DNA from: JBBSMX01 sp038232935
GTDB taxonomy: Bacteria; Bacteroidota; Rhodothermia; Rhodothermales; JANQRZ01
Direction: 5' to 3'
Assembly: GCA_038232935.1 (NCBI GenBank)
Contig: JBBSMX010000058.1
Location: forward strand, 1-23,703
DNA length: 23,703 nt
The translations under genes were made by a program, and so were the position numbers. Shown here one piece after another: positions 5,886 to 12,911 of this stretch (positions within the stretch are counted from its first letter, which is position 1; every line of letters begins with the position of its first letter). A model generated the notes under the pieces. It had not been told where the DNA came from. It was given only the letters and a program-made list of their open reading frames with translations, and ran no database searches.

Positions 5886-7196
5886 CTACTTCACGACGAC
5901 GAGCCGACGGGTAACGGCCGTGTCCTCGCTGCGGATTTGGAGGAGGTACGTCCCAGCGGGCAGTCCGCCGAAGTCCCACCGGAGCTCGTGCGCGCCTACG
6001 CCGAGACCCTGCGACGGCTGGATGGCGACGCGGCGACCCATCAAGTCGTACACCGCCAGCTCGACGGAGCCGGCCTGATCGAGCGCGAATCCGAGAGTGG
6101 CTTCCCCTAGCGTCGGGTTCGGGTAGACCGACAGCGAGAGCGTCGAGGGAGCGGAGGAGCCCGGCTCGCCGGCCGTGGCGGACTCGTACTCGTGGAGGTT
6201 GCGGGTATCATTCACCCAGGTGGCGTCCTCGAAGAACTGCTCTACCTCCTCGACGGGGTTCCCTTCTGCGTCGTTGGTGTACGTCCGCCGGGACGTGTTC
6301 GCCCACGCCGTTCCGTCCCAATCCTGAGCCAGCGCTTCGGTGAGGTCGCCGTCGGTATACGTGTAGACCTTTCGGTAATCGTTCAGCCAGCCCGTCTCAT
6401 CCCACCCCTGCGTCAACACCTCGGCGAGACGGTTGGCCTCGTCGTAGCTATAGACGTCCAGATAGCTATTCGCCCAGTCAGACCCGGTCCACGTCTCCTC
6501 TCGGATCTCGACGAACCGCCCGGCGGCGTTGTAGGTGAAGAAATAGCGGGTCGTGTCTTGCCACGCCGAGCCGTCCCGGTCCTGCACGAGGGCCTCGGTG
6601 TAGTTGGCACCGCCGCCATACGTCAGTTGGATGCGCCGGTAATCGGCCCAGGCGGTGAGGGACCAGAATTGCTCCAGCCACTCCATAAGGTGGCCCTCGG
6701 CGTAGGAGTAGGTGAGGCGGGTGTAGTTCACCCAGGTGCCTCGCTGCCTGTACTGGCTCACCTCCTCGCTGAGGTTGCCATCGACGTAGCTGTAGTCGAT
6801 ACGGTACTCGTTCACCCACGCCGTGCCGTTCCACCTCTGCTCCAGCAACTGAGCGCGGGTGCCGTCGTCGTTGTAGGTGTAGAGGCCCCGATACCCATCC
6901 TCCCACTGCTCGCTCGTCCAGTATTGGTAGAGCGTACGGATCAGAAGGGCTCCTTCCGCCGAGCCGCGACGTTGGGCCGAACGGCTCGGTCCGTGCGGCA
7001 TCGCGTGGGAGCCGGGAGGGACGGCCTCGCGCAGGGCGTTGCGGAGAAGGAGGTGTGCCGCTGGATCGCTGACGAGGCGGGGATCGTCGATGCTCCCCCC
7101 TCGCACGGAAGGAACCACAGCGGAGGATGACGACTGCGCGAGGGCAGGGCTCGCCAGCACAAAGAAAACAGTGAGTGCTACCGTAACGGTTCGCAT
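5886..7196 (-). CDS. Secreted protein with nine ~29-residue Trp repeats and a T9SS sorting domain
   Basis: The 436-aa product begins with a signal peptide (MRTVTVALTVFFVLASPALA, then Q), so it crosses the inner membrane by Sec. Residues ~90-335 form tandem repeats of 28-29 aa, with Trp at 98, 127, 155, 183, 212, 241, 270, 298 and 327. The consensus is about W-x-G-T-A-W-x-N-x-x-R-x-x-Y-x-Y-x-x-x-G-x-x-x-E. Residues ~355-436 are a T9SS C-terminal domain: SVYPNPTLGEATLGF, VELAVYDLMGRRV, GLPAGTYLLQI and a final RLVVVK. It is expected to pass the outer membrane by T9SS and be anchored or released. The repeats recall YD/Rhs-type beta repeats but I do not recognise the family; function unknown. It stands alone between two intergenic regions. 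Confidence 0.85.
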   Translation of the reverse strand: MRTVTVALTVFFVLASPALAQSSSSAVVPSVRGGSIDDPRLVSDPAAHLLLRNALREAVPPGSHAMPHGPSRSAQRRGSAEGALLIRTLYQYWTSEQWEDGYRGLYTYNDDGTRAQLLEQRWNGTAWVNEYRIDYSYVDGNLSEEVSQYRQRGTWVNYTRLTYSYAEGHLMEWLEQFWSLTAWADYRRIQLTYGGGANYTEALVQDRDGSAWQDTTRYFFTYNAAGRFVEIREETWTGSDWANSYLDVYSYDEANRLAEVLTQGWDETGWLNDYRKVYTYTDGDLTEALAQDWDGTAWANTSRRTYTNDAEGNPVEEVEQFFEDATWVNDTRNLHEYESATAGEPGSSAPSTLSLSVYPNPTLGEATLGFALDQAGSVELAVYDLMGRRVAIQPSQGLGVGAHELRWDFGGLPAGTYLLQIRSEDTAVTRRLVVVK

Positions 7197-7538
7197 AGGG
7201 GTTCAACCCGGTGGGGCTGATGAAACGATGGAGGAAGGAGCACGCCCTCCTGGGGACCGAAAACAGGGTCGAGGGAGAGCGAGCTCATAACGAAGGAGCA
7301 GCGGGCGGCGAGTGCGGAGGCCACCCTGCTAGACAAACGCTTCCCTTGATATCCAAACCCGTACCAAGGGCGGGTGGCACGATGACACTCGTCGCGTAAT
7401 GGCCTGACTGACCTTCCCCCTGCATGACTGAAGTATCAGGGAGGCCCGAGCATGGAGTCTCGCACTCCCGTCCTCCCGCTGTGAGACAGCCCGCAGGACT
7501 GCGTCTCACCGGCCGTACCTTGCCCGCAAAAAACAACG
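7197..7538. other. 342-bp divergent intergenic region
   Basis: This gap separates two divergently transcribed genes. No convincing coding sequence was seen. It holds the -7 box of the plus-strand gene (7516-7522) and, just upstream of it, a 7-bp inverted repeat (gtgagac at 7481-7487, gtctcac at 7503-7509) that could be an operator. A weaker cccttg/caaggg pair lies near 7344-7371. No clear promoter for the minus-strand gene was found. Confidence 0.5.
7516..7522 (+). promoter_or_regulatory. Putative -7 box of the tryptophan dioxygenase-like gene
   Basis: TACCTTG preceded by CGGCCG lies 16 bases before the ATG, giving a very short leader. It is one base short of the TAnnTTTG consensus and shares the CGGCCG lead-in with the ffh and polA promoters. 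The upstream inverted repeat at 7481-7509 would cover the -33 region. Confidence 0.45.
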
Positions 7539-8831
7539 ATGCCCGACCGTCTTCCATCCGACGATGTACCTCCGGACTCCTCTTGGTGGGACTTCTCCGT
7601 CGACCCCGCCGTCCGCGCCGACGAGGCCGCCCATCGCCTCACCGACGCCGGCGGCACGCCCCTCGTGAACCCGCCCGACGCCGAGGGGCGGCTCGGCATC
7701 GACTACCCCGGCTATCTCGGTCTAGACCGGCTCCTGAGCGCGCAGGTGCCGGCGACCCGCGTGCCGGAGGAGCGCGTGTTCATCGTCATCCACCAGTTGT
7801 TCGAGCTGGTGTTCAAGCAGATGACGTTCGACCTCGGCGTGCTCGCCCAGACGTTCCGGGCCCTCCTCGATGCCGACGACGCGGCGTTCGACGAGGCGAC
7901 GCGGGAGCCGCTGCCGGACGAGCGCGGGCCGAGCCCGTTCTGGCGCCCGGCGATGACGGCGGCGGCCCGCCTCCGCCACTCCGCCCGCCGCGTCCTCCCC
8001 ACGGTGATGAGCTACGTCGGGCGCGGCGAGGACGACGACGTGCTGTTCTCGACGCTCGAATACCAGCAGTTCCGGGACGTCCTGATTCCCGCCAGCGGAT
8101 TCCAGACGGCGCAGCTCCGGCTCATCCAGCAGGCACTCGGAAAGACGCCGCTGCTGGACATCCGTGTCTTCCCTGGTGACACCTTCGGCGAGCACTACGC
8201 CGGCTCGCCGTGCGGTCACATCGCCCTCGGCGATCCGCTCATCCTCCAGGCCGGCCACGCCCGCGCCTTCCCGCCCGAGGACCACCCCGCGCACGAGGCC
8301 GCGCAGCTCGATGACCTCGCCCACGCCGTGCTCGCCCGCCTCGCCCCCGCTGCCGAAGGGCTATCCGCCCCGCCCGCCGTGCGCCGCGTCCGCGCCGACG
8401 ATGTGGACCGTGCCGCCGCCCGCGTCCGCTCCACGCTCGGCGACGACCCGCACGCCGACGCCATCGTCGGCACCTTCCGCCGCGACCTCACGGAAGCCGC
8501 CGACGCCGAGAACGAGCGCCGCGCCGGCTTCGCCGAGGCCCGGCTCGGGGCGCATGCCCTCCACGTACGGTTCGGGCGCACCTGCCTCGCCTTCGTGCTC
8601 GACCGGATCGCGGCGACGGACGCGGCGCTCCACGCGCCGGAGCCCGACAGCTTCCTCACCGTCCACCGCAAAGCCGTCCGCCGCCACGTCGTGGGCGAGG
8701 GCGGCACCGGCGGCGGCGGGATGCCGTACCTCGTCACGAGCCAGCGCTTCCTGCTCCCGCTCTTCCCTGCCCTCGTCGCCTACGCCGACCTCGGTGCGGG
8801 CGGCACGTCCGAGAGCGCGGATCGGTGGTGA
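7539..8831 (+). CDS. Tryptophan 2,3-dioxygenase-like haem protein
   Basis: Tryptophan 2,3-dioxygenase (TDO) is a haem enzyme that opens the indole ring of L-Trp to N-formylkynurenine. The product (430 aa) matches the family at both ends of the haem pocket: DYPGYLGLDRLLSAQVP (55-71) and FIVIHQLFELVFKQ (81-94), whose His85 matches the substrate-side His; FRDVLIPASGFQTAQLRLI (178-196); and TVHRKAVRRHVVGEGGTGGGG (374-394), where His376 is the likely proximal haem ligand before the GTGG loop. Bacterial TDOs are usually ~280 residues; here there is an N-terminal extension of ~50 and extra sequence between ~205 and 340. No kynurenine-pathway gene is adjacent. It ends 2 bases from the convergent AhpD-fold gene. 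It might act on another indole; substrate not established. Confidence 0.75.
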   Translation: MPDRLPSDDVPPDSSWWDFSVDPAVRADEAAHRLTDAGGTPLVNPPDAEGRLGIDYPGYLGLDRLLSAQVPATRVPEERVFIVIHQLFELVFKQMTFDLGVLAQTFRALLDADDAAFDEATREPLPDERGPSPFWRPAMTAAARLRHSARRVLPTVMSYVGRGEDDDVLFSTLEYQQFRDVLIPASGFQTAQLRLIQQALGKTPLLDIRVFPGDTFGEHYAGSPCGHIALGDPLILQAGHARAFPPEDHPAHEAAQLDDLAHAVLARLAPAAEGLSAPPAVRRVRADDVDRAAARVRSTLGDDPHADAIVGTFRRDLTEAADAENERRAGFAEARLGAHALHVRFGRTCLAFVLDRIAATDAALHAPEPDSFLTVHRKAVRRHVVGEGGTGGGGMPYLVTSQRFLLPLFPALVAYADLGAGGTSESADRW

Positions 8832-8833
8832 GC

Positions 8834-9226
8834 CTACTTCGAGCGCCCGTCGCGCTCGTGCAACAAATCCATCGTCTCGACGGCGTGGCGGAGGTGGGGG
8901 ATCACGATGGAGCCACCGACGACGAGCGCGACGTTGAGTGCGTCGTCCAACTCCTCGTCGGTGAAACCGGCTTCGACGCACTGGATGAGGTGGTAGTCGA
9001 TGCAGTCGTTGCAACGGAGAACGGCGGAGGCGACGAGGCCGAGGAGTTCTTTCGTCCGCCCATCGAGCGCACCGTCACGGTAAGCGGCCGTGTCGAGGCT
9101 GAAGAAGCGCTTGATGCCGAGGTGGGGTTTCTCGTCGAGGATGCGGCGATTCATCCGCGTGCGGTACGCGTCGAAGGCGTCGAGGCGGTTTGCGTCGTTG
9201 CCGGTGCGGTCGAGAGTGGAGCTCAT
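8834..9226 (-). CDS. Carboxymuconolactone decarboxylase/AhpD-family protein
   Basis: This small all-helical protein (130 aa) carries the AhpD-type redox motif: RTKELLGLVASAVLRCNDC, with Glu60, Cys72, Cys75 and then His79, followed by GFTDEELDDALNVALVVGG. Proteins with this Cys-x-x-Cys-x-x-x-His arrangement act as peroxidase or disulfide reductase partners; the substrate here is unknown. The ATG at 9224-9226 (MSSTLDRTG) gives a typical length; the frame stays open upstream, but across the divergent cyclo-ligase gene. It is convergent with the TDO-like gene and divergent from the cyclo-ligase gene, so it is a single-gene unit. Confidence 0.85.
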   Translation of the reverse strand: MSSTLDRTGNDANRLDAFDAYRTRMNRRILDEKPHLGIKRFFSLDTAAYRDGALDGRTKELLGLVASAVLRCNDCIDYHLIQCVEAGFTDEELDDALNVALVVGGSIVIPHLRHAVETMDLLHERDGRSK

Positions 9227-9304
9227 CGGATCGGGGGATGTATTCTGAGGAGCGCCGTATACGCACGGACACGCCCCGCTATCCCGCCCCGGCTCCATCG
9301 CCTC

Positions 9305-9925
9305 GTGAAGAACTCGTCCTCCCAACTCCGCGCCGAGAAAGAGGCATTCCGCGCTCGATTCCGCGCTGCCCGCGCTACCCTCGCCCCCGAGGAGGCCGCC
9401 GCACGCAGCGCCGCCCTCTGCGACCGTATCGCCGCGCTTCCGGAGATCCGCAACGCGGAGACGGTACACGTCTACTGGCCTCTCGTGGAGCGCCGCGAAG
9501 TGGACACGCGCCCGCTCATCTGCCTGCTCGAAGCGCAGGGTAAGCGGATCGTCCTCCCCGTCGTGGCGGCATTTGACGGAGCACCGACACTCCGGCACGT
9601 AGTCTTCGCCGGGGAAGAGCAGACGCGGCCCAACCGCTGGGGCCTTCTCGAACCGCACGCAACGCCGGAGGTCGATCCGGCCGTGCTGGACGTCGTCGTC
9701 GTGCCGGCGTTCGGGGCGGGGCGCAATGGGCACCGGATCGGGCACGGACGCGGGTTTTACGACGCCTTCCTCGCCGCCATCGACGCCCCGACGATCGGCG
9801 CGGTGTATGCGAACTGCCTCGTCGAGACCGTTCCTGCTGAGCCGCACGACGTTCCCCTCGACGTGATCGTGACCGAGCGCGAGGTCTGGCGGGTACGGCC
9901 ATTCGCTGACGGAGTGATTTGCTGA
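9305..9925 (+). CDS. ygfA: 5-formyltetrahydrofolate cyclo-ligase
   Basis: The enzyme uses ATP to convert 5-formyl-THF to 5,10-methenyl-THF, recycling folate. The product of ~206 aa shows the family pattern: N-terminal LRAEKEAFRARFRAARATL, then VHVYWPLVERREVDTRPLI, KRIVLPVV and the C-terminal catalytic loop GHRIGHGRGFYDAFL (G-x-G-x-G-x-Y-D) preceded by DVVVVPAFGAGRNG. No ATG precedes the conserved region at a sensible distance; a GTG at 9305-9307 is used (M-KNSSSQLRAEK). The start could be a few codons off. It is transcribed away from the AhpD-fold gene and is followed by 138 bases before the PspC-domain gene. Confidence 0.9.
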   Translation: MKNSSSQLRAEKEAFRARFRAARATLAPEEAAARSAALCDRIAALPEIRNAETVHVYWPLVERREVDTRPLICLLEAQGKRIVLPVVAAFDGAPTLRHVVFAGEEQTRPNRWGLLEPHATPEVDPAVLDVVVVPAFGAGRNGHRIGHGRGFYDAFLAAIDAPTIGAVYANCLVETVPAEPHDVPLDVIVTEREVWRVRPFADGVIC

Positions 9926-10063
9926 TTGGATGATTGGGGAAGAGCGGAAACAGCTCGCGGGATTATCGCTTGTAGCCCAATCCCCTCTCCCCTAATCCCC
10001 TTATGCGACGCAACAACGCCGAAAGCGTGTCGTACATTCTCCCGGACCTGAATCCTGCATCCC

Positions 10064-10792
10064 ATGAGCACCCGCACCCGGAGACAGCACCCTTCCGAGA
10101 ACGAGCCGTTAGAAGCTGAAAGCGCGTTCGCCTACGAGACGGCCTACGGTCTCAACGACGACATCACCGACGACGACATCGCGGACTTCCTCCACGCCAA
10201 GGAGGCGGAGGAGGCGAAGCCTGGCTTCTGGAATCTCCCGACGATCGCGGGCCTCTCCACGATCGGCGTCGGCTCTGCGTACCTCCTGCAAGAGCTCGGG
10301 CTCTTCTCTTCGGGGTTCGACCTCTCGACACTCGTCGGCCCCTGGCTGATCGGCGTCCTCATCATCCTGCTCGGGTTCGGCGTCCTCTCGTGGAGTCCGG
10401 ACCGGAAGAAGCGCAAGCAGCGCCAGCGGGAGCAGGCCGCCCGCCGACGGGCGCACAACAAGGGCGCTGACTCGGCCTCTACCAGCCGCGGCGCACAGCG
10501 GCGAGAGCGCCGGGCCGAACGCCGGGCCGAGCGCAGCGCACGCTTCGCCGAGCGGAAGCGGAGGTTCACGAAGTCCCGCACGAATCGCAAGATCTTCGGC
10601 GTCTGCGGCGGCATCGGCCAAGCCTTCGGCATCGACCCGACGCTCGTGCGGATCGCGTTCGTGATCGCACTCATCGCCGCAGGCGGCACGGCCATGCCGA
10701 TCTACCTCCTGCTCGCGTGGCTCATGCCGAACGCCGAGTCCACGGCCTCCGACATCTCCGACAACGACGACCGCCTCATCATCATCCGCTGA
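10064..10792 (+). CDS. PspC-domain inner-membrane protein
   Basis: The product (242 aa) has a C-terminal PspC domain: NRKIFGVCGGIGQAFGIDP (174-192), TLVRIAFVIALIAAGGTA and IYLLLAWLMP (213-222). PspC proteins take part in envelope-stress sensing. Ahead of it are two predicted membrane segments (~58-80 and ~90-110) and a strongly basic linker (~113-172) rich in Arg/Lys/Ala with RRAERRAERSAR repeats. The N-terminal ~50 residues are acidic. The membrane segments before the PspC domain make it larger than a classic ~75-120-residue PspC. The ATG at 10064 is preceded by TACATTCT (10033-10040), a weak -7-like box. No pspA or pspB lies nearby, so a role in a Psp response is inference. Confidence 0.85.
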   Translation: MSTRTRRQHPSENEPLEAESAFAYETAYGLNDDITDDDIADFLHAKEAEEAKPGFWNLPTIAGLSTIGVGSAYLLQELGLFSSGFDLSTLVGPWLIGVLIILLGFGVLSWSPDRKKRKQRQREQAARRRAHNKGADSASTSRGAQRRERRAERRAERSARFAERKRRFTKSRTNRKIFGVCGGIGQAFGIDPTLVRIAFVIALIAAGGTAMPIYLLLAWLMPNAESTASDISDNDDRLIIIR

Positions 10793-10813
10793 CGGTCCTC
10801 ACCCTGGATGTAG

Positions 10814-10849
10814 AAAGGCCGGCTCCCGCGATAGGAGCCGGCCTTTTTT
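10814..10849 (+). terminator. Strong intrinsic terminator after the PspC-domain gene
   Basis: A perfect 13-bp stem (10814-10826 with 10834-10846) closes a 7-base loop (cgcgata) and runs into TTTTTT at 10844-10849. It begins 21 bases after the PspC stop codon. Because an AAA flank lies on the other side it may also work for the convergent minus-strand gene ending at 10871. Confidence 0.92.
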
Positions 10850-10870
10850 CTGTTTGCTGGAGCGCGGCGG

Positions 10871-11446
10871 CTACGCCTCGACGTGCTCGCCGCTCCACGC
10901 TTCCTGCGTGTTCTTGACCGCCTGCGCGCCGACGGTGCCGTCGAACACCTTGTTCTCGTCGGCCAGCTCTTTGGCGACGACGTGGCAGACGACCTTCGAG
11001 AGGTCGACGAGGATAGGCGTGAGGTCCTTGAGGTTGCGCACCGCCATGTCCGCAACCGTCTGGTTCTTCAGCCCGAGCGCCGTCGTGTGGAGCATGTGGT
11101 ACGACACGGCGGCAAGACTGGTGGCCGTGTAGTCGTCGCGGATCATGCGGGAGACTTGGTCGTCCCGGACCTTGTCGTATAGACCGGCCACGAAACCCAG
11201 CGTATCGCCGAGCGCTTCCTTGAGCGCGCCCTTGATGCTCTTGCCTTCGCGAGCTTCGACGGCCGCCTGCAGCGCGTCCGTGTGGCTCTTTAACGTATTA
11301 CGGAGGGTCTGGACGGCACGGGAGGCTTCGGGATAGGCCTTAATCTCGTCGCCCTTCAACTGGCGCTCGACTGCTTCGAGGATGTGGCTCTCCACCGCGT
11401 GCATGTCGGTGAGATAGGTATGGAGGACTTCTTGGGGGTCTTTCAT
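10871..11446 (-). CDS. Predicted helical-bundle (ferritin-like) protein, function unknown
   Basis: The 191-aa product appears almost entirely alpha-helical, has no signal peptide or membrane segment, and begins MKDPQEVLHTYLTDMHAVESHILEAVERQL in two adjoining helices. An acidic/His pattern (D-M-H-A-V-E-S-H) in the first helix and further Asp/His pairs later (SYHMLHTT; DLSKVVCHVVAKE) recall ferritin-like DUF892/YciE-type bundles, but I cannot confirm a di-iron site. The ATG at 11444-11446 was chosen; in-frame sequence upstream to 11569 is Arg/Pro-rich and not part of the fold. It is convergent with the PspC-domain gene across a shared terminator. About 169 bases separate it from the M16 pair; no gene is seen there. 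Confidence 0.75.
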   Translation of the reverse strand: MKDPQEVLHTYLTDMHAVESHILEAVERQLKGDEIKAYPEASRAVQTLRNTLKSHTDALQAAVEAREGKSIKGALKEALGDTLGFVAGLYDKVRDDQVSRMIRDDYTATSLAAVSYHMLHTTALGLKNQTVADMAVRNLKDLTPILVDLSKVVCHVVAKELADENKVFDGTVGAQAVKNTQEAWSGEHVEA

Positions 11447-11615
11447 AGTGTCAGAGGAGGTAGCTGGAAGTGGAAAGCGCCGGCGACGCATCCGCAAACG
11501 GTGTCGGATAGCAGCCGTGAAGTGAAGAAAGGGGGCTGCGCATCGCTCGGCAATGGGAACGCGTTGCACGATCCCTACCCGCCATCCGTTCCACTGCTCC
11601 TACTCTAACCTCGAC

Positions 11616-12911
11616 TTACAACTTATACGGGCCGCTTTCGGGCAGCGTCCCGGCCACGGCAATGTGCAGCGCGTCCGCGTCGAGGTGACGGCGTATGGCC
11701 TCATTCACGGCGTCGCGCGTGAGGCCCTCGATCAGCCCGGGATAGCGGTCGAGGTAGCCGACGTCGAAGCCGCGCTCGGCGTTGATCAGCAACGAGGTGG
11801 CGAGGCCGCCCGTCGTAGCGAGACCGACCTTGAAGGTGCCGGTGATCGTCGTCTGCTTCTCGTCCAGTTCCTCCTCCGTCACGCCCTCCGCCACGAATGC
11901 CCGCGCCTGCTCCAGCGTCGCCTCGATGCCACGTTCGAGGGCATCGCCGCTGAGCGTGACGGCGATCTGCCAGTAGCCGTCGTACTCGACCTGCACCCCG
12001 TTGAGCGACGAGCCGATGCCGTACGTCAGCCCCTGCTCGTCGCGGACGGTGCTCATCAGCCGGGCCGAGAAGTTGCCGCCGAGGATGAAGTTGCCGACGT
12101 AGAGGGGGAGGTAGTCCGTGTCCTCGCGGCGGACGGCGAGGGCGTGGCCCATCCGCACATCGAGGTTCTGCCGGTCGGAGATCGGCACGTCCACGCGGCC
12201 GGGTACTTCGGGAGCGGCGGACGCCGCGAAGGGGGTCGCGGCCGTGGACGGTGCCCAATCGCCGAGCGTGTCGGTGACGGCCGCGGCGACGGGGTCGGGG
12301 TCGAGGTCGCCCGCGAAGGCGAGCAGGAGGCCGCGCGCTCCGAAGTGGGCCGCGTGGTAGGCCCGCACGTCCTCGACCGTGAGCGCGTCGAGCCGGGCCA
12401 GCGTGGCCTCGGGTGCCGGCCGGTAGTTGGGGTGGCCTGGGGGATAGAGCCGGCGGGCGAGGGCACCGGCGGCCTGCGTGCCCGTGCTGTCGAGGGAGCG
12501 GCGGAGCGCCGCCGCGTGCTGCGCCTTCACTTTGTCGAACTCTTCCGGGTCGAAAAGCGGCTCGCGGAGTTGCTCGGCGAGGAGGCCAAGCACGTCCGGC
12601 AGGTCGTCGCGGAGGGCACGGCCGGAGAACCCGCAGCGGAGACCGTTGGCGCTGAAGTGGAGCTGGACGCCGCGGTCCTCCAGCGCCTCGGCCACCGCGA
12701 AGCGATCGCGGTGGCGCGTGCCCTTGTCGAGCATCAGCGTCACCAGCTTCTGCTCGAGCTCCTCCCCCGCCCCGAAGTCAGGCCGGGTCTCGAACGACCC
12801 GCGGAACGAGACGACGCGGTCCACCGGCGTCGGCAGCATCAGGACGCGGGCCGCGCCGCATTCCACCTCGTGCACGCGCTCGGCAAAGGCTAACGAGGTG
12901 TCAACCTGCAT
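11616..12911 (-). CDS. M16-family peptidase homologue lacking the zinc site (partner subunit)
   Basis: This ~431-aa protein has the M16 fold, but where catalytic members have HxxEH it reads GAGEELEQKLVTLM (residues 47-60), so both His ligands are absent. It keeps the other half of the active site: LILGG-type NFILGGNFSARLMSTVRDEQGLTYG, with Arg290 and Tyr297 matching the substrate-binding R/Y pair of M16B non-catalytic subunits. In two-subunit M16B enzymes an HxxEH chain and an R/Y chain form one peptidase, and the gene just upstream supplies the HxxEH chain. The start is placed at the ATG at 12909-12911, with GGAG 6 bases before it; an ATG at 12923 is possible. Either way it overlaps the upstream gene's end, implying translational coupling. 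No signal peptide. Confidence 0.87.
   Translation of the reverse strand: MQVDTSLAFAERVHEVECGAARVLMLPTPVDRVVSFRGSFETRPDFGAGEELEQKLVTLMLDKGTRHRDRFAVAEALEDRGVQLHFSANGLRCGFSGRALRDDLPDVLGLLAEQLREPLFDPEEFDKVKAQHAAALRRSLDSTGTQAAGALARRLYPPGHPNYRPAPEATLARLDALTVEDVRAYHAAHFGARGLLLAFAGDLDPDPVAAAVTDTLGDWAPSTAATPFAASAAPEVPGRVDVPISDRQNLDVRMGHALAVRREDTDYLPLYVGNFILGGNFSARLMSTVRDEQGLTYGIGSSLNGVQVEYDGYWQIAVTLSGDALERGIEATLEQARAFVAEGVTEEELDEKQTTITGTFKVGLATTGGLATSLLINAERGFDVGYLDRYPGLIEGLTRDAVNEAIRRHLDADALHIAVAGTLPESGPYKL

Noticed and set aside
7197..7538. Small coding genes in the divergent gap
   Set aside because: Frames of 60-100 codons exist on both strands but overlap each other, look compositionally random and match no family I know.
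8834..9847. AhpD-fold protein extended to 337 aa
   Set aside because: The upstream part lies antisense to the conserved cyclo-ligase gene; the 130-residue form matches the family.
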